From contig CAZEFI010000007.1 in NCBI GenBank assembly GCA_964511425.1, positions 18,236 through 82,235 on the forward strand: a stretch of 64,000 nucleotides of DNA. The letters are read 5' to 3'. A program made the position numbers and the translations under genes. Position 1 is the first letter of the stretch, and each line of letters starts with the position of its first letter. The notes below the pieces were generated by a model that ran no database searches, was not told where the DNA came from, and saw nothing but the letters and a program-made list of their open reading frames with translations. Positions 15,868-24,580 of the stretch are shown here, in pieces. This stretch comes from Bin55 sp964511425 (lineage in GTDB: Bacteria > Pseudomonadota > Gammaproteobacteria > Pseudomonadales > Azotimanducaceae).

Positions 15868-16983
15868 TTATGCAGCTCTATTTCGTCGTTCATGAGCGGT
15901 TATCAAGCGATCTTGCCACCATTGTTCGCTGCCTATGTTCAAGGACAGTAGTTTAGATCTCCGGTAGTACAAGTGACAGTCGAACTCCCACGTAAAGCCC
16001 ATCCCGCCATGTGTTTGAATATTCTCTTTAGTCGTGTAGCTAAATGCTTGGATCGCGCTCACCCGACAAGTCGCCGCGGCAAGAGGTAAATCTGCATGAT
16101 TTCCAGCAAGAGCCCACGTTCCCCAATAACAATTCGAACGAGCTAACGTGTGCTTCACGTACATCTGCGCTAGTCTGTTTTTGATCGTCTGAAAGCTACC
16201 TATTGGCCGACCAAAAGCATAACGAGACTTGGCGTATTCGATGGCTTGTGTCAGCGCGCTTTCAGTTCCTCCAACCTGTTCCCAGGCGAACATAACAGCT
16301 GCTCGATCAAGCACATCGTTAACCTGCTCCCAACCACGTCCCACTACGCCGATTAACTCAGCTGACGACGTATCGAATTTCAGATTAGCGTGGGATCGCG
16401 ACGGGTCAATAGTCTCAACAGACTCGCTTACGAGATCACGAGATTCGACACTGTAGAGACTCAAACCTTTGTCCTCATCAGAACGAGCTAGAACCATCAC
16501 TAAATCTGCAATGTCTCCGTCCGGTACGGCAATTTTTTTGCCCGTAAGCTTCCCGTTCCGTGCGACGGTTTGCACATTCTGAGGTGTCGGTCTACCAAGA
16601 TCCTCAGCGAGAGCTAAAGTACCAATCACTTCTCCCGACGCTAACCTTGGCAACCATTCCCTTCGTTGCGCCGGAGATCCATTTCGCAACAAAAGCTCAG
16701 CAGCTAAGTACACTGACGACGCGAACGGGACCGGAGCGAGAGCACGACCAAGTTCTTCTGCAATGACCGCGAGTTCGTAGTAACTAAGACCTAAACCTTC
16801 ATATTCTTCGGGAATTACGGTAGCTAACCAGCCAAGATCAGATATTTTTTTCCACAATTCCTTATCAAAAGGTTCGTTCCCTTCTAAAATTCTCCGAACC
16901 GCAGTAGTTGAACATTCCTGGGTAAGGAAAGCACGAGCTTGTCCTCTGAGCAATTCCTGTTCTTTAGAGAATTCGAAGTTCAA
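15868..16983 (-). CDS. Acyl-CoA dehydrogenase, small-subunit type
   Basis: 371 residues from a TTG start. The N-terminal helical domain is recognisable (IPEEYEGLGLSYYELAVIAEELG), the middle domain is shortened, and the C-terminal domain contains YAFGRPIGSFQTIKNRLAQMY and QTHGGMGFTWEFDCHLYYRR, typical of the FadE28-like partner in heteromeric dehydrogenases. The FAD-binding middle region is less conserved than in the downstream partner (GTLALAED instead of the usual TEP-x-AGSD). It is transcribed before the 398-residue dehydrogenase and both probably act as one complex. Confidence 0.85.
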   Translation of the reverse strand: MNFEFSKEQELLRGQARAFLTQECSTTAVRRILEGNEPFDKELWKKISDLGWLATVIPEEYEGLGLSYYELAVIAEELGRALAPVPFASSVYLAAELLLRNGSPAQRREWLPRLASGEVIGTLALAEDLGRPTPQNVQTVARNGKLTGKKIAVPDGDIADLVMVLARSDEDKGLSLYSVESRDLVSESVETIDPSRSHANLKFDTSSAELIGVVGRGWEQVNDVLDRAAVMFAWEQVGGTESALTQAIEYAKSRYAFGRPIGSFQTIKNRLAQMYVKHTLARSNCYWGTWALAGNHADLPLAAATCRVSAIQAFSYTTKENIQTHGGMGFTWEFDCHLYYRRSKLLSLNIGSEQWWQDRLITAHERRNRAA

Positions 16984-17055
16984 GATACGGCGACGATAAT
17001 AAGTTCAGAGTAGCAAAATATGAGAAGATTTTAGTGTCCCGGGTACGTTTGCAAC

Positions 17056-18984
17056 ATGGTTGATTTTGATTACCGAAGTATCGGATTCGTCCGCGTGGGC
17101 GCAGTTGCTCCTGGAACGCAACTAGCCGATCCTCAGGCGAACGCAGAGATCATGTTCGGGCACTACCAAGAAATGACTGATGCTGGATGCGCGATCGTGT
17201 TATTTCCAGAACTGTCCCTAACGGGATATAGCTGCGAGGACCTGTTCTACACTCATGAATTACGAGCACAGACCATAAACGCTATTTGCTTCTTAGCTGC
17301 TCAGTCGAAAGAAGAGGTGCTAGTGTTCGGTGCTCCCTTGACGTTCGGCTCCACGAAACAAATACTGAACTGTGCTCTTGTCTGCGCCCAAGGCGAAGTC
17401 GTAGGTGCTGTACCGAAAATCGCAATACCGAACCACGGCGAATTTTATGAACAACGATGGTTTACTTCGGGCGAGGATGTCGAATGGCTCTGCCGGCTTG
17501 AAGGAGAGGAATTTATCGTTAGTGCTAACCAAACATTTTCGGTTGGGATGGACGTGAAGTTTGGTATCGAAATCTGTGAGGATCTTTGGGTACCGAATTC
17601 ACCATCTCATAAGTTGGTTGCTAACGGTGCTGAATTAATCCTTAATCTTTCTGCGAGCAATAATCTCGTCACGAAAACAGCCTATCGACGTGATTTAGTT
17701 CGGGTACAGAGTGCTAAATGTGCTTGTGCATACATGATGGCTAGTGCCGGACCATCGGAATCCTCAAAAGATACCGTGTATGGTGGACATCTACTCGCTT
17801 ATGAAAACGGAGACTTGTTAGGTGAGTCAGCGCGCCATTTGGACTTGCACAAACAGTTGATCGTCGACTTTGACATTCACCGTATTGCGTTTGAACGCGC
17901 TCGATCATCTACGTTTCCACCTCCAGATATGGACGACGAAATATTGGATATTCCTTTACCTCCGACACCGCCATTGACGGAGACTGTGCGCAAGGTCAAC
18001 CCGACCCCATTTGTACCGAACGACGATGACCAACTAAATACACGATTAAGTGAAATTTTTGATATTCAAGTTCTTGGACTGACACGCCGCATGCAAGCTG
18101 CCAGGAAATCAAACCTCGTGCTCGGACTGTCCGGTGGAGTTGACTCTACACTTGCGCTCTTAGTGAGTATTGAAGCACTTCGTGCGTTTACTGAATGGAA
18201 CGGACAACTAATCGCTGTTACGATGCCTGGATTTGGCACCTCGAAACACACTTTAACGTCCGTTCGCGAACTTGCCTCGGCAACGAAAATTCAACTCAAG
18301 GAACTGGACATTAAAGATGCGGTCCAGACACACCTCGAACTAATCGAACATGATGGTTCTCGCGATGTTACTTTCGAAAACGCTCAAGCTCGAGAACGCA
18401 CCAAAATTCTCTTCAATCTGGCTAATTTACACGACGGAATCGTCGTGGGATCTGGGAACATGTCCGAACTTGCGCTCGGTTGGTGCACGTATAGTGGTGA
18501 CCACATGAGTTCCTACAACGTGAACGTGGGCGTACCAAAGACCCTCGTTCGATGTCTCGTGCGTTGGTACTCGCAAACATTCGCCAAGTCCGACTTTCGA
18601 TCGGTCTTAGATCGCATTCTGAAAACTCCTTCATCACCCGAGTTGTTGGAACCGAAAGGGGAGAAAATCTCCCAAGAAACTGAGAAAATCATCGGTCCCT
18701 ATGAAGTCCACGACTTCTTTCTTTATTACTTTATGCGTACTGGTGCAACCGTTCGCAAACTCTACGAGCTCGCTAAACTTGCGTTCGCCGATAGTTACAC
18801 ACCGCAAGATTTGAAGTTGTACTTGACTATCTTTGTCGATCGCTTTTACCGCTCCCAATTTAAACGCACGACTTTACCACCGGGACCCAAAGTAGGAACG
18901 ATCGGCCTGTCTCCACGATCCGATTGGCGCATGCCGGACGAAGTTGACCCTAGTCACATCATGGAGGAGGTACGCCATCTTTAA
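17056..18984 (+). CDS. nadE: Glutamine-dependent NAD+ synthetase
   Basis: 642 residues, last step of NAD synthesis: amidation of deamido-NAD with ATP, using ammonia released from glutamine. The N-terminal nitrilase-type glutaminase domain shows its triad Glu52 (FPELSLTGY), Lys121 (PKIAIPN) and Cys174 (GIEICEDLW). The C-terminal synthetase domain has the ATP-pyrophosphatase loop SGGVDS (359-364) and the GSGNMSELALGWCTY substrate segment. This is the long two-domain form known from Mycobacterium and many proteobacteria, unlike the short ammonia-dependent E. coli enzyme. It diverges from the acyl-CoA dehydrogenase genes and is followed at once by the metallo-beta-lactamase-like gene. Confidence 0.95.
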   Translation: MVDFDYRSIGFVRVGAVAPGTQLADPQANAEIMFGHYQEMTDAGCAIVLFPELSLTGYSCEDLFYTHELRAQTINAICFLAAQSKEEVLVFGAPLTFGSTKQILNCALVCAQGEVVGAVPKIAIPNHGEFYEQRWFTSGEDVEWLCRLEGEEFIVSANQTFSVGMDVKFGIEICEDLWVPNSPSHKLVANGAELILNLSASNNLVTKTAYRRDLVRVQSAKCACAYMMASAGPSESSKDTVYGGHLLAYENGDLLGESARHLDLHKQLIVDFDIHRIAFERARSSTFPPPDMDDEILDIPLPPTPPLTETVRKVNPTPFVPNDDDQLNTRLSEIFDIQVLGLTRRMQAARKSNLVLGLSGGVDSTLALLVSIEALRAFTEWNGQLIAVTMPGFGTSKHTLTSVRELASATKIQLKELDIKDAVQTHLELIEHDGSRDVTFENAQARERTKILFNLANLHDGIVVGSGNMSELALGWCTYSGDHMSSYNVNVGVPKTLVRCLVRWYSQTFAKSDFRSVLDRILKTPSSPELLEPKGEKISQETEKIIGPYEVHDFFLYYFMRTGATVRKLYELAKLAFADSYTPQDLKLYLTIFVDRFYRSQFKRTTLPPGPKVGTIGLSPRSDWRMPDEVDPSHIMEEVRHL

Positions 18985-18988
18985 TACG

Positions 18989-19915
18989 ATGACCCGAATA
19001 CTAACACTGCTCGCAAGTATCCTAATTCTGGGGATCGACACGCAAGGTCAAAGCTCGTCACGACAGTATTGCGGCGAGGAAGGAGTTTGGCTCCAAGTTC
19101 TAGGATCCGGTGATTTTGATCTAGACAATCGCCGCGCTACGGAGAGTTATCTGATCTGGGTTGACAACACCGCAACATTGTTGATCAACGTCGGGGAGGG
19201 AACCGCGACACGCTTCGACGAAAGTGGAGCTAAATTTAGCGATATCGACGCGATCTTGCTCACTCAGAACACGATAAACCAGACTGCGGATATCCCTGCG
19301 ATGATCGCGAGTTCCGCTCGGGCGTATCGAGACAAACCTTTGTGGGTGTTTGGACCGAAGGGCAACGACGAACACTTCTCAACTACTGATACATTACAAA
19401 AGTTACTAGGTGAAGACAGTGCCTATCCACAACTTGCGCCTGTACTAAAACCTGTTAATACGTTAGGTTACTCCATCCGAAGTAAAGACATCCTAGCCAT
19501 AGGTCGTCAACGTTGGTCCGATTACGGTACTGAAACCTATCAGTTGTCCGCTATTCCAGTCCACCACGCAAATGTACCAACTCTCGCTTGGCGGGTAGAT
19601 ATTGGAGACCATGCATTAGTGTTTGCGTTGGCATTCAGTAATCGCAAAGACCTTGTAACAACTTTTGCGAAAGATGTCGACATCATCGTGTTTACACATG
19701 CTCTGCCCGTTGGTAGTGTAGGACCCAATACCGAAAAGTATTTGTTACCGAAAGAAATTGCGAAAATTGCAAAGAACGCGCAACCACGTTTTATCGCCTT
19801 GGGAGGTCGCGGCTGGCGTACAAAGGGTCGGGAAGCACACTCCGTTGAACAAATCCAAAAAGAGTTTGAAGGTAAAATACTTCTCCCCGACGACCTTGAG
19901 TGTTGGGGGTTGTAA
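18989..19915 (+). CDS. Exported metallo-beta-lactamase-fold protein lacking metal ligands (pseudoenzyme)
   Basis: 308 residues from ATG 18989, four bases after the nadE stop. Residues 1-20 form a signal peptide. The body follows the metallo-beta-lactamase fold of arylsulfatase/ribonuclease Z-like hydrolases. Where the HxHxDH zinc motif should be, the sequence is TQNTINQTADIP (residues 92-103), so all four ligands are replaced although the flanking T and TADxP are kept. The later IPVHHANVPTLAWRVD strand retains some His, but the usual SGDT aspartate motif is also gone (VFALAFS). It is therefore probably a non-catalytic periplasmic binding or structural protein. Confidence 0.75.
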   Translation: MTRILTLLASILILGIDTQGQSSSRQYCGEEGVWLQVLGSGDFDLDNRRATESYLIWVDNTATLLINVGEGTATRFDESGAKFSDIDAILLTQNTINQTADIPAMIASSARAYRDKPLWVFGPKGNDEHFSTTDTLQKLLGEDSAYPQLAPVLKPVNTLGYSIRSKDILAIGRQRWSDYGTETYQLSAIPVHHANVPTLAWRVDIGDHALVFALAFSNRKDLVTTFAKDVDIIVFTHALPVGSVGPNTEKYLLPKEIAKIAKNAQPRFIALGGRGWRTKGREAHSVEQIQKEFEGKILLPDDLECWGL

Positions 19916-19938
19916 GGTTAATCGATAGGAGTTAAACT

Positions 19939-20055
19939 TTGGGAAAAGGCGATTTACGTACCCGACGCGGTAAGATTATTCGAGGTACAAACGGCAATTC
20001 GCGACCTAAGAAGAAAAAAATAGTACCACCGAAAAAGAACACCGACGAGAGTTAG
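19939..20055 (+). CDS. 30S ribosomal protein THX (bTHX)
   Basis: 38 residues from TTG 19939 with AGGAG at 19927-19931. It begins GKGDLRTRRGKIIRGTNGNS and continues with a basic Lys-rich tail. MGKGDxRTRRGKIxRG is the signature of the small bTHX protein that sits in the head of the 30S subunit, first seen in Thermus and present in many proteobacteria. It lies 23 bases after the metallo-beta-lactamase-like gene on the same strand. It is too short for most ORF callers. Confidence 0.9.
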   Translation: MGKGDLRTRRGKIIRGTNGNSRPKKKKIVPPKKNTDES

Positions 20056-20094
20056 CGTACTCTTGCGTCGCCGAGTTCGACACATTAATCGGTG

Positions 20095-20463
20095 CTATCT
20101 GATGGGGTAATAGGCGCGCGACTCATCGCGACGAATTTCACCGTCCTGGACGAGTTTCGACAATGCAACACTAACATTTTGTGCCTTGTTGCTCCTTACA
20201 TCGATTCCCAACCCCTCGCAAATGGCTTTTCGCCGAATACCAGGTTCTGACCGAATTAATTTTAGGATCTGAGTACGTCGATTTCCTGAAACGCTTCGAC
20301 TACCAGCAACGGTACGTTCATATTGCAGGATAGCTACCATTTCCCGATCAAGAGCGGCTATTTGTTCCTCAATATCTTTAATTTGTTGTTCGTATTCTCG
20401 TTTCAGTCCTAAGATACGACTACGCTCGTTTGCAATAAACTCCGCAAAAGACTTTGCTTCCAT
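20095..20463 (-). CDS. Coiled-coil plus winged-helix protein, probable DNA-binding regulator
   Basis: 122 residues. The first about 50 residues are a heptad-rich coiled coil (ERSRILGLKREYEQQIKDIE...), suggesting a dimer. Residues about 60-122 look like a winged helix-turn-helix: RTQILKLIRSEPGIRRKAIC as first helices, VSVALSKLVQDGEIRRD as recognition helix and wing. I do not recognise a named family. It is a single gene convergent with the THX unit; the upstream region is AT-rich. Confidence 0.55.
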   Translation of the reverse strand: MEAKSFAEFIANERSRILGLKREYEQQIKDIEEQIAALDREMVAILQYERTVAGSRSVSGNRRTQILKLIRSEPGIRRKAICEGLGIDVRSNKAQNVSVALSKLVQDGEIRRDESRAYYPIR

Positions 20464-20671
20464 CGGTTCAATATCTCTCCGTCCAAATGTTCAAATAATG
20501 TTGACCTATCAAAACACTCTTTCCAACCGTTTAATAGGTTTATTTTTACTTAGTACTATTGTATTTTAGTGGAACACAATTAAAACGATAGAAACTTCCT
20601 GAAATAATATCAAGCCTGTCGGTTTACCGCATTTTTTCTAACTACCCGCATTCGAATTGCCATTATCGAAC

Positions 20672-21226
20672 ATGTTTATAAGAACTATTAAATTCGCAAT
20701 AAAAGGAGTCGAATTAAATGCTCAAACGACCGTGCCAATGGGGGAAATAACCAAAAGGTTAAAGAAATATTCATTGATTAAAGCAATTTTTGGAAAAAAC
20801 CAGAGATTAGTCGCGCGTACGCGTAAAGAAAATGTCAAGTTATACCGTTTGGGAGTACCATTGTTAATACTTGGTAAACCAGTGTTATATGCGCGAATAA
20901 CAGAGGCTGGATTAGGTGCTCATGTTATTGGTCGTTTTACTTTTCCGATTTATAGTCGAGTGTTCTTTTGGTTAGTACATATAGCAGTTCTTACACTTTT
21001 TGGTCTGGGAATATTTCGCATAGTTATTGCACATACTTATGACGAACCCATACTGTGGTTCCTATACGGAACACTCGCTATATTGACAGGCGGGATGCTC
21101 GCTTTCATGCTGTACTCTTGGTATAGTTGGACCTGGTACAATCGCAGAAACGATATGGAAACACTTGCCGAAACTCTTAAGCTGGTTTTACTTGATAGTT
21201 TACCGGATTCCAATGACCACACCTAA
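20672..21226 (+). CDS. Two-helix membrane protein of unknown function
   Basis: 184 residues from ATG 20672 (an in-frame TTG at 20657 is possible). A basic N-terminal half of about 90 residues precedes two strongly hydrophobic helices (about 95-117 and 124-148), then a short soluble tail. No motif is recognised. Its base composition is visibly more AT-rich than the neighbours, which with the preceding AT-rich 200 bases may indicate transfer. Its end overlaps the end of the convergent TonB-like gene by four bases. Confidence 0.55.
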   Translation: MFIRTIKFAIKGVELNAQTTVPMGEITKRLKKYSLIKAIFGKNQRLVARTRKENVKLYRLGVPLLILGKPVLYARITEAGLGAHVIGRFTFPIYSRVFFWLVHIAVLTLFGLGIFRIVIAHTYDEPILWFLYGTLAILTGGMLAFMLYSWYSWTWYNRRNDMETLAETLKLVLLDSLPDSNDHT

Positions 21227-21621
21227 TAGTTAGGCGGATCGTCCATCAACTCTGCGAGCTTGAATGTAATATCGCTTTCGACATTCTCAGTTACCTGCGG
21301 AGTCCCGTCCTTCCTCGCAGGAAGGTAAACCCACGTACGTACGTATCGAACGGCTTCGGAGTCGAAAACCCCTGGAGGTTCTGCGCTCACGACTGACACA
21401 TTGGTGACCGTTCCGTCAACTTGGATATCATAGCGCACCGTAACCGTCCCGGTAATTCGTGCTTTTTTCGCTTCCTCAGGATAAACGAGATCGCCAGTCG
21501 ACAATATCTGAAACGGCCGGTACGACGAAGATACACACCCTCCTAGAACGACTACACAAGACATGCACAGCAGCCAATATAGCTTGTGCCTGTACATTAC
21601 ATTCACATGTTCTGTTTTCAT
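21223..21621 (-). CDS. Lipoprotein with TonB C-terminal domain
   Basis: 132 residues (ATG 21621; ATG 21597 would also leave an intact signal). The signal sequence ends in a lipobox VLGGC, so the mature protein is lipid-anchored. Residues about 45-125 form a TonB C-terminal domain: YPEEAKKARITGTVTVRYDI, VDGTVTNVSVVSAEPPGVFD and the closing ENVESDITFKL strand. It lacks the N-terminal anchor helix and proline-rich spacer of energy-transducing TonB, and no exbB/exbD are adjacent, so a stand-alone periplasmic binding role is more likely than energy transduction. Confidence 0.75.
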   Translation of the reverse strand: MKTEHVNVMYRHKLYWLLCMSCVVVLGGCVSSSYRPFQILSTGDLVYPEEAKKARITGTVTVRYDIQVDGTVTNVSVVSAEPPGVFDSEAVRYVRTWVYLPARKDGTPQVTENVESDITFKLAELMDDPPNY

Positions 21622-21668
21622 AAACGTTGATTCGCAAACGCTGCTAATTATCCAATGGTCGAGGACCG

Positions 21669-22640
21669 TTACTCCGAGCTATCAATACAGGCACATATGG
21701 AGCCATATAGTTCTTTATACATCGAATTGAAACACTCTGCATTTTCGAACTGTTCCAATGCTCGATTTCTATTTTCACCGATTCGTTCTACTTTGAAGTA
21801 ACGATCACCAAGAATATGGTCAGTTAAAAACCGTACACCCAACATCATGCTCATGTATATCGGTGCGTAGGCGTATTGTTCTGCGTCTTCTTTTGAGACT
21901 GGAAACTGCTCAAAAAATCCCTGACATACGGACAGTAATCTTTGCTTGAGTCGCATGCTGCGCTCTCTTCCTGTTGCGATCGAACGTACTAGATCGCCAA
22001 AATCCCAAGCAGGATATCCCCACATCAACGTATCTGCATCAACGATACGAACAACTTCATCACTGTGAAGATCAAACAAAAGATTGTTGATTTTGCAATC
22101 GCCGTGAATAATTTGCAGTTCCCCAGTTTGTGTTTTCGTATTTACTATCTCTCGACATTTGTCGACTAGTTTTCGATCAACGTGCTCTTCCGATCCGTCC
22201 CCAGCAATTTCAAGAACATCTAGATAATGATCGAATCGATGAAAATTTGGGATCACCGGCTGCAATCGAGCGTTGCAGTTGCTTAATCGGCGCAAAAATA
22301 GCCCAAAAGCTCTTCCAGCAGCATAAACCATCTCGTCCGGTAAAGTTTGAAAGTTTCTCGATGGATAGTAGACCATACACTTCCAAAAATATCCGCTGTT
22401 GTCCTCATAACAAAATTCACCCGTAACGGTCGGTACGAGCTTAGGCACCAAATCGCGAACGTGTTCATAGACTTTTAGAAAATTTGTGACCAAGCTCTCT
22501 GGATTAGTAAAAACCTGACTATTGATACGTTGTAGTACCAAACGTTCGTCAACACAGTAGGTGTCATTGATTAGTCCCGAGCCAAGGTTGACCGCTGAAC
22601 CAGACAGTTCCCATTGAGTAGCGACGTCGCTAGGAATCAT
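21669..22640 (-). CDS. Phosphotransferase, probable N-acetylhexosamine 1-kinase
   Basis: 323 residues with the aminoglycoside-phosphotransferase/choline-kinase fold. Early signature LVLQRINSQVFTNPESLVTN is typical of N-acetylhexosamine 1-kinase (NahK-like) proteins. The catalytic loop is IIHGDCKINNLLFD and the metal-binding motif IVDADT. It would phosphorylate GlcNAc or GalNAc at C1. The ATG at 22640 lies inside the end of the hexosaminidase gene (11-base overlap), so the two are coupled, which supports a role on the sugars released by that enzyme. An in-frame TTG at 22646 is the alternative start. Confidence 0.75.
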   Translation of the reverse strand: MIPSDVATQWELSGSAVNLGSGLINDTYCVDERLVLQRINSQVFTNPESLVTNFLKVYEHVRDLVPKLVPTVTGEFCYEDNSGYFWKCMVYYPSRNFQTLPDEMVYAAGRAFGLFLRRLSNCNARLQPVIPNFHRFDHYLDVLEIAGDGSEEHVDRKLVDKCREIVNTKTQTGELQIIHGDCKINNLLFDLHSDEVVRIVDADTLMWGYPAWDFGDLVRSIATGRERSMRLKQRLLSVCQGFFEQFPVSKEDAEQYAYAPIYMSMMLGVRFLTDHILGDRYFKVERIGENRNRALEQFENAECFNSMYKELYGSICACIDSSE

Positions 22641-24540
22641 CAGCAAATGCTATTGCGATAGGTAAGAGATATTCGCCAAATGGTCCGAGCAGTGTTGGAT
22701 CATATGGTGTCAATCCTAACGCCACGTCTGCAATTTTTGCAAGTGCTTCGGAAGCTGGGCGGAGTTCAGACAACTCTGGGTATTTCGTAACACAATCGTC
22801 AAAAGCAATAAATTGACTTTGCCATCCGACAATCCACGGTGAAATATCCTCTCCGCGCTTGACACGTTGTGTCAAATGAAAAGTGGCGAGACTTTCTGGA
22901 GGAATCCTGTCTATGACTCGATCAAGAGGAGTTTGTTGATTGTACGGGCGTTCGTATATGCTTTCGTCGTGCCCCGCAGCACGTGCAAGGACACGGTCCA
23001 TCGTGAGTGTACGACCGTACCATTTGACCGGTTCCAGCATTTCAAAGAGAGGGTTCAATACCGTGCATGGATGAATAGTTTGAATGTTCTTCAGATCTGG
23101 AAAATTTAATTTTCGTAGTCCTTCCAAGTTTGAGCTGAGTCGTTGGTACATGTCTTCGACGTCTATACCGTCATGATCGCTCCAAAAGCGTTCGGCGATG
23201 ACTGGAGCACGTGTCCAAATTCGCGAATGTAGGAGTTCGTCAGTAACCAATTCCGACCACATGCATGCTTCACCACCTAGTATCGGACCGGATTCACCTT
23301 GAGGTAGCTTCGGAAAATCTCCAAAATCTTGATGCCAGCGCACACCTTCTTCAACGTGAGCCAGTACAGCATTAACTCTGACTTTTGCGTCCGCTTCATG
23401 CCACTCTCGCGGCGACATATCGGGTGAATAGACATAGTGCAAAGACGCTGGGTAGTGCAGATCCAAATAGTACGGCGCGGAGACTATCGTAGGATAGCCT
23501 GCTGCTACCGACGTCTCGCGGGCACGCAAGCCGCGCCACGCTTGAACCGTAACAGTTCGAGGTAGAGTCTCATGCAAGGCTTCATCCCAAACTATAGTTT
23601 TTTTATTCAACTGAGCTAAGCGATTACACACTTCGAGAGTGAAATGGGCTTGAATGTCTTTTACACTCTCAAGCTGCAAATTGGTAGCCCACGCTTGGAC
23701 CTTTGGCGAATTTTCCCAAAAATGAGGGTCGACTTCGTCTCCACCAATATGGACGTATTCGTCAGGAAAAGTGTTAGCTACCTCCTCGAACAACGTGAGA
23801 ACCGCGTCCATCGTTTTCGGGTTGGATGGATCAAGGCAATCTCGATGAGCACCAAATTCTTTCTGTTTATGTTCATTTACGTCACCGAAACCCCATTCAG
23901 GATGATGAACCAACCAGGAAGTTGTATGACCGGGTACGTCGAGTTCCGGTACAACTCTAATTCCGATGTCCGCCGCGTAGGCAATGAGTAATCTCAATTC
24001 GTCCAGCGAGTAGTGGTCTGAGGAAACGAGTTCGGGAAACCGTTCACTACCAAAACGAAATCCTTGATCGTCTGTCAGATGCAAGTGAAGGACATTCATC
24101 TTGTAGTGATGCATAAGATCGCAACAACGATATAGTGTTGGTAAGGAGATAAAGTGTCTAGCTACGTCTACAAGCAGACCACGCCATGGATGCTTTGGTC
24201 TATCGGAGATTTCGCAGTCGGGTATTCGTCCGTTAAATCCAACCCACAATTGAGCTATCGTGCTCAGAGCCGCGATCGCACCCCATTCTTCTACCGCGTG
24301 AACGTGGATCTTGTTTTTATTTACTTTTAGGACGTATTGGTAGTTGCTGTTTACTTGCGGTACCGAATTGACGGGGTTATCGTATTCACATGAAAACGAG
24401 TACTGTTCAAGATCTAAACGGGACAACAAACGGTGAATTCTTGGCGAACTACAAGGTTGCTGAGAAGCAATCGAGTCGCACTTTCCGTACTGTTGACCAA
24501 ACAGAACTTTTTGGGGAAATGGTAGTAAGGGTGGTTTCAA
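22630..24540 (-). CDS. Beta-N-acetylhexosaminidase, glycoside hydrolase family 20
   Basis: 636 residues from TTG 24540. An N-terminal GH20b-like domain (1-120) precedes the catalytic barrel beginning HPWRGLLVDVARHFISLP; the catalytic Asp268-Glu269 pair is in VHIGGDEVD. The barrel also has HLHLTDDQGFR and ELDVPGHT, and a Trp-rich WRGL substrate pocket. There is no signal peptide, so it should act in the cytoplasm on imported chito-oligosaccharides or muropeptide/glycan fragments. It is followed by a coupled N-acetylhexosamine kinase, giving a two-gene salvage unit. Confidence 0.92.
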   Translation of the reverse strand: MKPPLLPFPQKVLFGQQYGKCDSIASQQPCSSPRIHRLLSRLDLEQYSFSCEYDNPVNSVPQVNSNYQYVLKVNKNKIHVHAVEEWGAIAALSTIAQLWVGFNGRIPDCEISDRPKHPWRGLLVDVARHFISLPTLYRCCDLMHHYKMNVLHLHLTDDQGFRFGSERFPELVSSDHYSLDELRLLIAYAADIGIRVVPELDVPGHTTSWLVHHPEWGFGDVNEHKQKEFGAHRDCLDPSNPKTMDAVLTLFEEVANTFPDEYVHIGGDEVDPHFWENSPKVQAWATNLQLESVKDIQAHFTLEVCNRLAQLNKKTIVWDEALHETLPRTVTVQAWRGLRARETSVAAGYPTIVSAPYYLDLHYPASLHYVYSPDMSPREWHEADAKVRVNAVLAHVEEGVRWHQDFGDFPKLPQGESGPILGGEACMWSELVTDELLHSRIWTRAPVIAERFWSDHDGIDVEDMYQRLSSNLEGLRKLNFPDLKNIQTIHPCTVLNPLFEMLEPVKWYGRTLTMDRVLARAAGHDESIYERPYNQQTPLDRVIDRIPPESLATFHLTQRVKRGEDISPWIVGWQSQFIAFDDCVTKYPELSELRPASEALAKIADVALGLTPYDPTLLGPFGEYLLPIAIAFADDS

Positions 24541-24580
24541 ATAGGAATAGCTACAGATTCGTGTATAGCTAGAGATTCAG

